Below are positions 44,446-53,019 of a stretch of 64,000 bases of DNA, piece after piece. Under the pieces are notes generated by a model. That model made no database searches, was not told where the DNA came from, and was given only the letters and a program-made list of their open reading frames with translations. Origin of the DNA: WTJY01 sp045105475. GTDB taxonomy: Bacteria; Chloroflexota; Anaerolineae; Promineifilales; Promineifilaceae. The stretch lies in contig JBGCDP010000059.1 in NCBI GenBank assembly GCA_045105475.1, positions 7,762-71,761 of the forward strand, written 5' to 3'. Numbering within the stretch: the first letter of the stretch is position 1; every line of letters starts with the position of its first letter. The position numbers and the translations under genes are program-made.

Positions 44446-45525
44446 ATGGGGATGGGTTTTTACCGATTAATGTTAGTGGTTAGCATATTCTCGTTGGGGC
44501 TTGTAGCGTGCAGTTCTGAGCCGTCAGCTAATCTACAACCTTTGGAAGTTAGTTCTGTCACAGAAGAAGTTAAGGAACAATCTGTAACGTCTACACCACA
44601 ACCCACAAAAACACTGCCCCCGGTTGTTGTTTTTGATATATCGACCGCAACTATCAGTACAACAGAGACTCTACCTGATCCGACTCAGTTACCCGCTACG
44701 ATTGAAGTCGCTTTAACCGAAACAATAGAGCCTACAATCGAGTCAACGGCCGAGCCAACATTAATGCCTACGCTCGAGCCGACGATGGAAGCTACTGCAA
44801 CTGTCGGTGCAGGGTGTCGGCCGCTTGACCAGACAATCAACTATCGAAACAAATTTTTAGTTTCAGCTGAATTCCCACCGCATACACCGCAGCCGGCCGT
44901 AATATACAACGGATTTAGCAATGGGCTTAAAATCATCCATCTAGGGTTTGATGTCGAACGATCACCCGATTCATTGGGTAAGTTGCTCAAAGTCTTAGAC
45001 CGTCGAAATGTAAAAGCGACAATGTTTGTTCTAGGCTCTTGGGCTGAAATTTATCCAGAGTGGATACAAGCCTTTGCTACAGGTGGCCATGAATTGGCCA
45101 ATCATGCTTGGTCTCATGAAGATGTTGCCTTTATGGATATCGAGGAATTTGGAGAAGAAGTTGATTTAACTGAAGCGTTTGTGCAGCAGTTAACAGGAAA
45201 AACGACAAAGCCTTTCTTTCGGCCACCATTTGGGTCATGGTCAGATGAGACAGTAAAATTGATGTACGAAAAGGGCTATAGCACTGTGTTGTGGACCGGG
45301 AGCGCAGAAGATTGGCGTGTTGGGACTAATGCTGAAACGATGTGTAAAACGATGTTGGACAATTCATATGCTGGGGGGCTTATTTACTCACATACATGGC
45401 ATCCAGGAACGCCTGAAGCGATCGATCGATACATTGGAGAAATGCAGGCGCGAGGGTACACTTTTGTTCCGATGTCAGTTATTTTATCTGATCGGCCGCA
45501 AGATTATTTGATTCCGAACAACTGA
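44446..45525 (+). CDS. Lipoprotein polysaccharide deacetylase (NodB domain)
   Basis: A 359-residue lipoprotein. The signal ends in the lipobox LVAC with Cys about 22. A Thr/Pro/Glu-rich linker covers about 30-120. The NodB deacetylase domain (about 160-355) keeps NHAWSHED (His-x3-His metal ligands), FFRPPFGSW, WTGSAEDW and IYSHTWHPGT. The first motif reads LGFDVER instead of TFDDGP, so one metal-ligand Asp is replaced by Val. The family removes acetyl groups from peptidoglycan, chitin-like or other surface glycans. The Val change may reduce or alter activity. It lies 48 bp after the pseudokinase and 22 bp before the calpain gene. Confidence 0.88.
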   Translation: MGMGFYRLMLVVSIFSLGLVACSSEPSANLQPLEVSSVTEEVKEQSVTSTPQPTKTLPPVVVFDISTATISTTETLPDPTQLPATIEVALTETIEPTIESTAEPTLMPTLEPTMEATATVGAGCRPLDQTINYRNKFLVSAEFPPHTPQPAVIYNGFSNGLKIIHLGFDVERSPDSLGKLLKVLDRRNVKATMFVLGSWAEIYPEWIQAFATGGHELANHAWSHEDVAFMDIEEFGEEVDLTEAFVQQLTGKTTKPFFRPPFGSWSDETVKLMYEKGYSTVLWTGSAEDWRVGTNAETMCKTMLDNSYAGGLIYSHTWHPGTPEAIDRYIGEMQARGYTFVPMSVILSDRPQDYLIPNN

Positions 45526-45547
45526 TTAAAAAAAGAGAGAGTAAAAG

Positions 45548-46378
45548 ATGGCTGCTCCCAAGAAACTAGATTTTGATAAAGTTCCCAATTCAGATGGGGC
45601 GGTTTATAAAGAAATTATAGGGCATCAGGCATTTGTGGCCGGTATCCATCCAAATGACGTGGATCAAGGGTTATTGGGAGACTGTTATTTCTTATCGACG
45701 ATTGCGTCTATTGCTCAATATCGGCCGTCATTTATCAAGAGCCTCATCACCCCGAAAGAAGACAAAAGCTACGATGTGAAATTGTTCAAGCGCGGCTGGT
45801 TTGGCCGATTAGATCCTGTAACGATTAATGTGCATGCTGTTGTTCCTCAAAGAGATGGTCAGATTGTTTTTACCAAAGTGGGTGACGTAATCAAGTCCCG
45901 TTTTGGCCGCCAGGTTGAAGTTTGGCCCATAATCCTTGAGCAGGCTTATGCCGATATGCTGGGTGGATATAACAAAATAATCGGAGGCTGGCCCCATCAT
46001 GCGATGGAGTCATTAACAGGGCAAAAGAGTGAGGCATACAAAGCCCGCGCGGCTGATCTTCCCAAACTGCACAAGATGGCGGCCGATGGGTATGCCATGT
46101 CTTGTTACACACGCAGTGATTTAAAAATAGCTTTAGGCCCTAAATTTGTAATTGACTTCCCTGATCGTACGCGCCACGCTCGGTTTGCAAAAAATAAGCA
46201 GGGTGGGGAGCTGGCGGCCGGACATGCATATTACATCTCTGGAGTTGATGCTGCGGCAGGGGTTGTGAAAATTCGTAACCCGTGGGGCTGGGAGCATGGA
46301 GAGAGCGTACTGACAGCTGCAGAGTTTGAGTCAACGATGCGGGGTGTTAGCGTTAATCCGATTGTGCCACGCAAGTAA
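45548..46378 (+). CDS. Calpain-like (C2 family) cysteine protease
   Basis: A 276-residue bacterial calpain-type protease consisting of the catalytic core only. The triad is intact: Cys 46 in QGLLGDCYFLSTIASIA, His 226 in GGELAAGHAYYISGV and Asn 244 in KIRNPWGWEHGE. The family box VWPIILEQAYADMLGGY between them matches the calpain LWPxLLEKAYAKxxGxY signature. No signal peptide or membrane segment is seen, so it is cytoplasmic. Calpains elsewhere make limited cuts in target proteins, often in a calcium-dependent way; no calcium-binding domain is attached here, though an EF-hand protein is encoded 2 kb away. A purine-rich AAAAGAGAGAG precedes the ATG as a weak ribosome site. Confidence 0.92.
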   Translation: MAAPKKLDFDKVPNSDGAVYKEIIGHQAFVAGIHPNDVDQGLLGDCYFLSTIASIAQYRPSFIKSLITPKEDKSYDVKLFKRGWFGRLDPVTINVHAVVPQRDGQIVFTKVGDVIKSRFGRQVEVWPIILEQAYADMLGGYNKIIGGWPHHAMESLTGQKSEAYKARAADLPKLHKMAADGYAMSCYTRSDLKIALGPKFVIDFPDRTRHARFAKNKQGGELAAGHAYYISGVDAAAGVVKIRNPWGWEHGESVLTAAEFESTMRGVSVNPIVPRK

Positions 46379-46398
46379 ATGAGTAGGGAGATTTGATC

Positions 46399-46758
46399 AT
46401 GAGAAAAAGATGGCTTTGGTTTTTATTGGCTCTGGTCGTTTTAGGCGGCTTTTTTCTGTTTTTACGCGTAGATAATTTAAGCAACCCTTCTGTTGATTAC
46501 GACCTGAATGATCCAACGGTTGTGTCTATTTCTCAAGGGACAGTCGGTTCCGTGGGTAATACTCGCATCGGCTTAAAATTTGTAGATGGGGTATCGGCTG
46601 GGGTGTCTGTTATTTATTCTGAATCTGATCAAGAGGGAACTGATTTAATCCTTGTGCTGGGAGAAGCACGAGAAATCAATGGGGAATTGATTACGCTGGT
46701 TGATGCGCTGCCCGGCCGGGATACGGCAATTATCCAAGTGGTTTCAGCTTCAGAATAG
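46399..46758 (+). CDS. Small membrane-anchored protein of unknown function
   Basis: A 119-residue protein with one N-terminal hydrophobic segment (WLWFLLALVVLGGFFLFL) after Arg-Lys-Arg, so the small C-terminal domain is probably outside. That domain is all beta (VVSISQGTVGSVGNTRIGLKF, SVIYSESDQ, DLILVLGEARE, DTAIIQVVSA). No family recognised. The ATG at 46399 has AGGGAG upstream and lies 20 bp after the calpain stop, so it closes the pseudokinase-deacetylase-calpain unit. Confidence 0.75.
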   Translation: MRKRWLWFLLALVVLGGFFLFLRVDNLSNPSVDYDLNDPTVVSISQGTVGSVGNTRIGLKFVDGVSAGVSVIYSESDQEGTDLILVLGEAREINGELITLVDALPGRDTAIIQVVSASE

Positions 46759-46781
46759 CTGTTGTCCTAAGCAAATAGGGC

Positions 46782-47588
46782 TTAGAGGTAACCTTGGCGC
46801 AACGAGCTGGGGTAAAAGCTCCAGTAAACTTCTCCATTCCCCCAGCCGCGCACAAATTCTCTGACTTCTTTGTCCAGCGCCTGCTTATTTTCCCAAAACG
46901 TTGAAATCTGTGATTCATAAGCTGTGATGGCAGCAACTTTGTTGTCAATTGCACTTTCATCAAGGTAGACGATATTAGATTGCCAATCGGCCGAATCTTC
47001 ATAGGTGACAATTTGATCGCGATTTAGAATGTAGGGAAAGTCTTGGTAAAAGGTAAGTGTCTCAGCCCCGAATGCACGTTCGGCAGCATAGCGAACTAGC
47101 TGATGGTCAACATGATTACCAATGGCTAAAGGTGAAATGACCCGCACTTCGTTGTCGGGATCATCTGAAATTTGATTTGTGAAGCTGATAAGGGAGCGGG
47201 CAATATCAGAAATAAGCCCATCTTCAAGACCATTGAGTTTGCCGAATAGTGTTTCTTCCCGAGCATAAAGCCAGCGGTTGCGTTCTCCGCCACGTCGGTA
47301 GATGCAATCGGGCACCTGCAAATAGTGGCTTTGAGCACCAACCAGTTGCAATGCATTTTGATCTTCTTGACGACGAATCTTGATCATCGTTTCAACCGCT
47401 TTTGGGTCAGATAAGCCCCATCTTTCGTGCAGTTGTTCCGCAAACCAAGATAGCTGATCAGTTGGTGGTGATCCTGCGCAAATGGTTAGAACCGTTACCG
47501 ATTCACCGGCCGCGGTTAAGCTGGCAAGCGTACCACCACAAGAATAAACAGCGTCGTCATAATGGGGAGAAAGGAAGATATGATGCAT
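46782..47588 (-). CDS. PIG-L/LmbE-family deacetylase
   Basis: A 268-residue zinc-dependent N-deacetylase of the PIG-L family, which includes MshB, BshB and GlcNAc-PI deacetylase. The metal motif reads FLSPHYDDAVYSCGGTLASL (usual HPDD as HYDD). SVTVLTICAG and the later SPLAIGNHVDHQLV (HxxH ligand) are in place. It could act on a small thiol precursor, an antibiotic-like sugar or a glycan. The plus-strand unit ends 23 bp away, and CTAAGC/GCTTAG between them can form a small shared hairpin (46767-46785). Confidence 0.92.
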   Translation of the reverse strand: MHHIFLSPHYDDAVYSCGGTLASLTAAGESVTVLTICAGSPPTDQLSWFAEQLHERWGLSDPKAVETMIKIRRQEDQNALQLVGAQSHYLQVPDCIYRRGGERNRWLYAREETLFGKLNGLEDGLISDIARSLISFTNQISDDPDNEVRVISPLAIGNHVDHQLVRYAAERAFGAETLTFYQDFPYILNRDQIVTYEDSADWQSNIVYLDESAIDNKVAAITAYESQISTFWENKQALDKEVREFVRGWGNGEVYWSFYPSSLRQGYL

Positions 47589-47639
47589 GGTGCGATGAGA
47601 TATTTGAGAATGAGGCTGAGCGCCTAAAAGTTAACTAGA

Positions 47640-48254
47640 TTATAGTTTAACCCCAAACTCTTCCAGTTTTACTTTCAAATCTAAGTCAGGTTTGAAGTGG
47701 ATACCGTGCATGCCGACCGCTTGGCAACCGTTGATATTATGTTGAAAGTCGTCGATGAATACAGTCTCTTCCGGCCGTAGATTAAGCAACTTCAGTGTGT
47801 ATTCAAAAATTCCGGGAGCTGGCTTCATGGTGCCAACATGGGCTGACACAACAGTGAAGTGAAACGCGTCTGCGGCCGGGTAGTCAGTTTTTAGCATGTG
47901 GGGCAAGGCATCCATAAAGTTGCTGATGATGCAAACGGTGTATTTCTCTCTTAATTTTCGGATGAAATCAACCAACTCGACATCAAGATGATCTCCAGCC
48001 CAGAATTCATCTTTGAACTGCTTAATGCCTTCATCGTCGAGATTTAGATGAGATTGAATCCATGCATAAAGCTCGGCCGATGTGATTTGGCCCATTTGGG
48101 CCTTCTTACCCATCTCACCATTAAATACTAGGATTTCAGATTCACCACGTTTGAGCCCTAAACGGTTTTCAAGGTTGTTGCGGTGGGTACGGTCGGCCGT
48201 GCGGATAAGGACACCGCCAATGTCGAAAATGATCGCTTTTATCTCTTTTTTCAT
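47640..48254 (-). CDS. HAD-superfamily hydrolase
   Basis: A 204-residue HAD subfamily IA hydrolase. The nucleophile lies in AIIFDIGGVLIR (FDxGGVL variant), motif II in VCIISNFMDAL, the Lys in TMKPAPGIFEYTLKLL and motif IV in TVFIDDFQHNINGCQAVGMHGI. The helical cap at about 20-90 is of the epoxide-hydrolase/YihX-like type. Such proteins are mostly small-molecule phosphatases; the substrate is unknown. It lies 51 bp upstream of the PIG-L gene on the same strand. Confidence 0.93.
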   Translation of the reverse strand: MKKEIKAIIFDIGGVLIRTADRTHRNNLENRLGLKRGESEILVFNGEMGKKAQMGQITSAELYAWIQSHLNLDDEGIKQFKDEFWAGDHLDVELVDFIRKLREKYTVCIISNFMDALPHMLKTDYPAADAFHFTVVSAHVGTMKPAPGIFEYTLKLLNLRPEETVFIDDFQHNINGCQAVGMHGIHFKPDLDLKVKLEEFGVKL

Positions 48255-48379
48255 AGTGGTGAAGTATGCAAGATGCCAACTGTAGGATGCAAACGACGCA
48301 AATTAAATGTTATTAATTTGCGCTTTGCGAAAGATTTTAATGATCAGATTAAGAGGTAATTCGGCTAGATGGCACTCTG

Positions 48380-48940
48380 TTATGCGCTCACGTACTTTAT
48401 CGGCCCAAAAAACTGGTTCCCAGGTGCCTTTTCATCTTGGCTTCTAAAAAATTGGTCGATGAGAATTTTCAGCGTTTTAATAGCGATTTTTCCATTTGAG
48501 TCTAAATCAAGCTGTCGGAAAATATCTCTCGCATAGCGTTCATCTAATCCCATCGCTTCATAGAAGTGCCGATATTCTATAAATGTGAGGGCGCCATCAT
48601 TATCTTGATCGAATGTACAGAAAAACCCTTCGCTAATTCCGTTGACTAACCCTTTGTAGTTGTTCTGAGATTCGATTAAATAATCAAAAAACGCTAAGAA
48701 CTCTTCAAGCGTCACTTTGTCATCTAAATCTTTATCCGCCAACGATGTCATGCCGACCCATAATCCTAAGAATGCCGATTCATGTTGATTATAAGCCTCG
48801 CTACTTTTGTCTAAATTTTTTTGAATCGCACATTTGTTGATGATTCTAACAATGTCTTCTTTGTCTAAGACCCCATTTTGGTTTGCATCAAACATCTGAA
48901 AAAGGTTTGGAATTTTTGATTTTTGTAGTTCTGAAAGCAT
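48380..48940 (-). CDS. Four-EF-hand calcium-binding protein
   Basis: A 186-residue protein with four EF-hand loops: DANQNGVLDKED (about 18-29), DKDLDDKVTLEE, DQDNDGALTFIE and DLDSNGKIAIKT. The first three keep the calcium ligands; the fourth has Thr instead of the last Glu. Helices between them follow the calexcitin/calerythrin-like bacterial layout, which serves as a calcium buffer or sensor. The ATG at 48940 is chosen since GGAG lies seven bases upstream; in-frame ATGs at 48952 and 48964 are alternatives. The gene has no CGGCCG hexamer and is A/T-rich compared with the region, which suggests acquisition. Confidence 0.9.
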   Translation of the reverse strand: MLSELQKSKIPNLFQMFDANQNGVLDKEDIVRIINKCAIQKNLDKSSEAYNQHESAFLGLWVGMTSLADKDLDDKVTLEEFLAFFDYLIESQNNYKGLVNGISEGFFCTFDQDNDGALTFIEYRHFYEAMGLDERYARDIFRQLDLDSNGKIAIKTLKILIDQFFRSQDEKAPGNQFFGPIKYVSA

Positions 48941-49066
48941 TATTTTCTCCATGAGGCTTCCCATGATTCCTCGTCACGATTTGAATATTAAGTATCTTCA
49001 TTTTTGGAGAAGGTCGCCGTAACAACTCAGTTAATTTTGGATATGAAAGTTGACGACAGCAAAAGA

Positions 49067-49120
49067 GATTGTTAATATTTTCACAATCGACTGACCAGTC
49101 GGTTTTCTTGCTAATATAAT
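49067..49120 (+). promoter_or_regulatory. Promoter and probable TetR operator of the men operon
   Basis: TATAAT at 49115-49120 lies 12 bases before the regulator ATG, giving a very short leader. The palindrome CGACTG-AC-CAGTCG (49088-49101) covers the -35 position and is of the common TetR type. A second inverted repeat, GATTGT/ACAATC (49067-49072 and 49083-49088), lies just upstream. Together they suggest autoregulation by the gene that follows. Confidence 0.7.
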
Positions 49121-49132
49121 ATCACTCAATTG

Positions 49133-49756
49133 ATGAGTACACTCAAAACTATGTCACGAGATAAAGAAAATACACGCAAAAAGATCCTCGATGCAGCCCT
49201 TGATGTTTTTTCAGACAAGGGATACCACAACACCAAGTTAGACGAAATTGCTGACGAGTCGGCTACCTCAAAAGGGTCGATTTACTTTCACTTCCCGAAT
49301 AAGGAAAGGCTGTTTTTATCCTTAGTTGATCAATTTTCTGATATGTTGGAAAAACAAACCCGAGAAGCGATTGAATCAGAACCTAAAGGGATTGTACGGG
49401 TCGAAGTTGCGCTTAAAACGGTGCTAGAGACGTTTGCTCGGTATCGCCGGCCGGCCAAAATTTTGCTTGTGCAGGCGATGGGGTTAGGCCAACCGTTTGA
49501 ACAAAAGCGCATGGAAGTCAACGAGCGTTTTGCTCGCATGATTGCTGAGTATTTGCAAGAAGCGATTGATGCAGGTGAACTTGCGCCCGATGAATTTGAT
49601 GTTGAATTTGTGTCGCATGCTTGGATGGGTGCCATCTATCATCTGGTGATTCGCTGGGTGTATACGGGTGAGCCGAAAAATCAGACAATCGTAACCGAGC
49701 TCGTCCCGATTTTATTGCGAAGCGTTGGGCATCAAGCTGAAAACCCTGAAGCATAG
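49133..49756 (+). CDS. TetR-family regulator upstream of menaquinone genes
   Basis: A 207-residue regulator. The N-terminal helix-turn-helix is clear: NTRKKILDAALDVFSDKGYHNTKLDEIADESATSKGSIYFHFPNKERLF. The all-helical ligand domain follows and resembles the FadR/AcrR-like group. The ATG at 49133 fits the short leader; Met 7 (MSRDKENT, 49151) is an alternative. It overlaps nothing and ends 14 bp before menF, so it is the first gene of a TetR-menF-menD unit. By position it should sense a quinone, lipid or CoA-linked signal, but the ligand is not known. Confidence 0.92.
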   Translation: MSTLKTMSRDKENTRKKILDAALDVFSDKGYHNTKLDEIADESATSKGSIYFHFPNKERLFLSLVDQFSDMLEKQTREAIESEPKGIVRVEVALKTVLETFARYRRPAKILLVQAMGLGQPFEQKRMEVNERFARMIAEYLQEAIDAGELAPDEFDVEFVSHAWMGAIYHLVIRWVYTGEPKNQTIVTELVPILLRSVGHQAENPEA

Positions 49757-49770
49757 GGAGGAATTCTATT

Positions 49771-51144
49771 ATGGATCCCGATATTGAGCTGCAATCTGAA
49801 ACTGAATCTGCACAAGTTTTGCTGTCTGTCACAATCCCAGCCGATGGGCTAGACATCTACCGTTTTTTGCGTCATGGCAGGGGCGAATCACGCTTTTTAT
49901 GGCGCGATCAGTCGTTGAGCTTGGCCGGAATTGGTAAAGCACGAGAGCTGTTTGGGTGGGGTAAACGGCGTTTTAGCGAGATTCAATCACAGTCTGAGGA
50001 TTTGTTTGATACGGCCGTCATTCATCAGGCCGACGGCGGCTCACCCCTTGCCTCTCCCCATCTTTTTGGCGGATTTTCATTCACGGCCGATTTTATTCCT
50101 GACGTGGCGTGGTCCTCTTTTTATCCGGCTCACTTTATTTTGCCCCATTATCAATTTGCCTCAAGCGATGGAAAAACATGGCTGACCATCAATATTTTGA
50201 CGGCCGACCAGGATGAAGCCAATGAGCTTGCGGCCGACATGGTTGATGTGTTGCACAGCCGTCTCACAGAGCTGATGCAAGTAGATGACTCCGATGATAT
50301 TGCACAGCCCGTGCCGCAAGAAAGCTCATATCCGATGTCGCAGACACAGTGGAAGACGATGCTTGACTTAGCGATCAAGAAAATGCGTGCCGGTGAGATG
50401 GATAAAGTGGTGCTGTCACGCGTGTGTGAGATCGGGCTGGATGGGCCGGTGAGCATGACCCATCTATTAAAATGGCTTGATGAACACTACGGTGAATGCA
50501 ATCGCTTCTTGTTTGAACCGCAGCCATTTTATGCATTTTACGGGGCAACTCCAGAGACGTTAATTGAGACGAACGGCCGGAAAATAGCAACCATGGGTCT
50601 GGCTGGTTCTGCCCCTCGGGGAGACACCCCTTCGACCGATGATGCCTTTGGCGCTGGCTTACTTAACGATCCAAAAAATCAAATCGAACATAAGCTGGTC
50701 GTTGATTCAATTCGGCGCAGGCTTGAACCCCTGACAACCCAGTTAAATGTCTCTGATGAGCCCAAACTGATGAAGCTTGGCAATATTCAACATTTGTATA
50801 CTCCGATGGCAGGTGAGACGGCCACGGCCGACGGGATCATCTGTTTGATCGAACAGTTGCATCCAACCCCAGCTTTGGGTGGTGCTCCACGTGATAAAGC
50901 GATGTCATTTATCGCCAGTGATGAGCCGGTGACACGCGGCTGGTACGGTGCCCCTGTTGGCTATCTCAACCAAAACTTAGACGGAAAATTTGGGGTTGCG
51001 ATCCGCTCGGCCGTGGCCCAGCGAGACCGTGTCTGGGCTTATGCTGGGGCGGGAATTGTGGCTGACTCTGACCCTGATAGCGAATGGGAAGAGACGGCGA
51101 TTAAGTTTAAACCGATGCTGAATGCGCTGCGCGCAAGTAGTTAG
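49771..51144 (+). CDS. menF: Isochorismate synthase
   Basis: Isochorismate synthase converts chorismate to isochorismate, the first step to menaquinone. The 457-residue product has the chorismate-binding C-terminal half: MDKVVLSRVCEI, FLFEPQPFYAFYGATPETLI, MGLAGSAPRG, NPKNQIEHKLVVDSIRRRL-type helix (here DPKNQIEH), LHPTPALGGAPRDKA with the Mg/His motif, and GWYGAPVGYLN with a final Glu-rich helix (SEWEETAIKFKPML). The N-terminal 190 residues form the other half of the fold. GGGAGG stands well before the ATG and is one of the best ribosome sites in the window. The neighbour menD gives the pathway. Confidence 0.95.
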   Translation: MDPDIELQSETESAQVLLSVTIPADGLDIYRFLRHGRGESRFLWRDQSLSLAGIGKARELFGWGKRRFSEIQSQSEDLFDTAVIHQADGGSPLASPHLFGGFSFTADFIPDVAWSSFYPAHFILPHYQFASSDGKTWLTINILTADQDEANELAADMVDVLHSRLTELMQVDDSDDIAQPVPQESSYPMSQTQWKTMLDLAIKKMRAGEMDKVVLSRVCEIGLDGPVSMTHLLKWLDEHYGECNRFLFEPQPFYAFYGATPETLIETNGRKIATMGLAGSAPRGDTPSTDDAFGAGLLNDPKNQIEHKLVVDSIRRRLEPLTTQLNVSDEPKLMKLGNIQHLYTPMAGETATADGIICLIEQLHPTPALGGAPRDKAMSFIASDEPVTRGWYGAPVGYLNQNLDGKFGVAIRSAVAQRDRVWAYAGAGIVADSDPDSEWEETAIKFKPMLNALRASS

Positions 51145-51147
51145 ATG

Positions 51148-51197
51148 TTAGATATGTGGTGTTCTTGATCTATGAGCATCTACTTTTCCATATCTAA
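51148..51197. repeat. Inverted repeat in the menF-menD gap
   Basis: TTAGATATG (51148-51156) pairs with CATATCTAA (51189-51197), a perfect 9-bp stem with a 32-base loop, filling most of the 74-bp gap. It could act as an mRNA stem or protein site. Confidence 0.4.
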
Positions 51198-51218
51198 TAT
51201 CTTGGCCAAAGACCACTG

Positions 51219-52964
51219 ATGAACCAAAACATTTTAGTCTCCCAAATATTTATTAACGGATTGGTCCATGCGGGGCTGACCGACGTTGTGATTTGCCCCG
51301 GTTCACGCTCCACGCCGCTGACGCTGGTGTTTGAAGCACATGAAGAAGTTCAAACACATTTGTGCCTCGATGAACGCAGTGGGGCATTTTTAGCGCTAGG
51401 CTTGGCGATGAAATCCGGCCGAGCGGTTGCCATCGTATGCACGAGCGGAACTGCGGCTGCTAACTTTTATCCAGCGATTATCGAAGCCAATATGTCACAG
51501 GTGCCGCTAATTGTGATGACGGCCGACCGGCCGCCGGAGCTACGCCATAGTGGTGCGAATCAAACCATCGACCAAGTCAAAATGTACGGTGACCATGTAT
51601 TATGGGCCGTTGATATGGCTTTGCCTGAGCAAAACATGCCAGATGTGGCGTTACGTAATGTGATGACAACGGCCGGACGCGCTTATGCCACTGCCACTGG
51701 ATGCCGCAAGGGCGCTGTACATGTTAACTTTCCATTTCGGAAACCACTTGAGCCTTCGGCTGGCGATCAGTTATCCATAAACAGTGATCAGTTGGTTGGC
51801 TCTACCAATCACTGGTCACCAATCATTGGACACTTAAATAGCTTGCAAGAAAATCAATTAGGCCAATGGTTCTCACGCTATGAGCGCGGCATTATTGTGT
51901 GCGGGCCTAATTGCCCTGAGGGTGAATTTGCTGCCACCGTAGGCGCATTTGCTCTGCAATCAGGTTATCCACTATTTGCTGACCCCCTTTCAGGAGTGCG
52001 GTTTGGAACTGAGAAGTCGGCCCTGATTGTCGGCGGGTATGAGTCTGGTTTAGCTGGTGGTCGAAAGCCGGAATGGGATGCACCTGAAATTGTGATTCGC
52101 TTTGGAGCTGTCCCAACCTCAAAGTGGCTGAACGAATATTTGAACAGCATCGACCCGGCGGTACGGCTGCATGTGCGTTCGAATGGCGTTTGGGCCGATG
52201 ACAGCCATCTGACCAGTGATTTTTGGCAGATTGATGAGGTGGCTTTTTGCGTAACGGCGGGCAACATCGCTCGGAACTTTTCGTGGGAACGACGCAAGGT
52301 ACCGCCCGGTTTGGCCTGGCAACGCTCTGTTATGGAATGGGAGCAGGCAGTTCAGAGGCAACTGTCTAAAGGGTTGCAAGCGGCCGATTTTGATGCTGGC
52401 TACTTGTTTGATTTTCTGGAAAGTGAGACGCTGCCAGAGTGTAACCTTGTGATTGGGAATAGTTTGCCCGTACGCCATTTGGACGCATTCGGCCGACCCT
52501 CCGCTAAAAAAATTCATGTTTTTGGCAATCGGGGCGCCAGCGGCATCGACGGTGTTGTTTCAACCGCCTGCGGTATAGCGTTGGCTGATCCTGATACACC
52601 GACATTTTTGATTATCGGGGATGTATCGTTTTACCATGATATGAACGGGCTACTCATGGCACGCGAGCTGCCAAATCTGACGATAATTTTGTTTAACAAC
52701 AACAGCGGAAGTATTTTCCGTAGGTTGCCCGTTTCAAAGTTTGGAGAACCATTTGAGAAGCTGTTTCTGACGGCACATGATCTTGATTTTTCTCATACGG
52801 CCCAACTCTATAGCTTGGAGCATGAACGCTTTACAGATAGGTCCGCTTTTGCTGCTGGGGTCCAGCGCGCGTTGCAAAACGATAAGCCTTATCTGTTGGA
52901 GATTATCACAGACGGTGCGGCCGATGAAGAGGCCCGCCGGGCGTTGGTTGCTAGTTTAGACTAA
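51219..52964 (+). CDS. menD: SEPHCHC synthase
   Basis: MenD joins isochorismate and 2-oxoglutarate with thiamine diphosphate and Mg. The 581-residue product starts FINGLVHAGLTDVVICPGSRSTPL, the signature MenD N-terminus. ALGLAMKSGRAVAIVCTSGTAAANFYPAIIEA and MTADRPPELRHSGANQTIDQ are diagnostic. The ThDP-binding motif reads GDVSFYHDMNGLL followed by LTIILFNNNSGSIF. Length and order fit full MenD. No clear Shine-Dalgarno sequence precedes the ATG. It follows menF in the same direction, and a DoxX-like gene comes 55 bp later. Confidence 0.97.
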   Translation: MNQNILVSQIFINGLVHAGLTDVVICPGSRSTPLTLVFEAHEEVQTHLCLDERSGAFLALGLAMKSGRAVAIVCTSGTAAANFYPAIIEANMSQVPLIVMTADRPPELRHSGANQTIDQVKMYGDHVLWAVDMALPEQNMPDVALRNVMTTAGRAYATATGCRKGAVHVNFPFRKPLEPSAGDQLSINSDQLVGSTNHWSPIIGHLNSLQENQLGQWFSRYERGIIVCGPNCPEGEFAATVGAFALQSGYPLFADPLSGVRFGTEKSALIVGGYESGLAGGRKPEWDAPEIVIRFGAVPTSKWLNEYLNSIDPAVRLHVRSNGVWADDSHLTSDFWQIDEVAFCVTAGNIARNFSWERRKVPPGLAWQRSVMEWEQAVQRQLSKGLQAADFDAGYLFDFLESETLPECNLVIGNSLPVRHLDAFGRPSAKKIHVFGNRGASGIDGVVSTACGIALADPDTPTFLIIGDVSFYHDMNGLLMARELPNLTIILFNNNSGSIFRRLPVSKFGEPFEKLFLTAHDLDFSHTAQLYSLEHERFTDRSAFAAGVQRALQNDKPYLLEIITDGAADEEARRALVASLD

Positions 52965-53019
52965 AAACTTTTCTGTAAAAACCTAGCCTAATCGCACTGG
53001 GTTAGGTAGCATTCTATCT

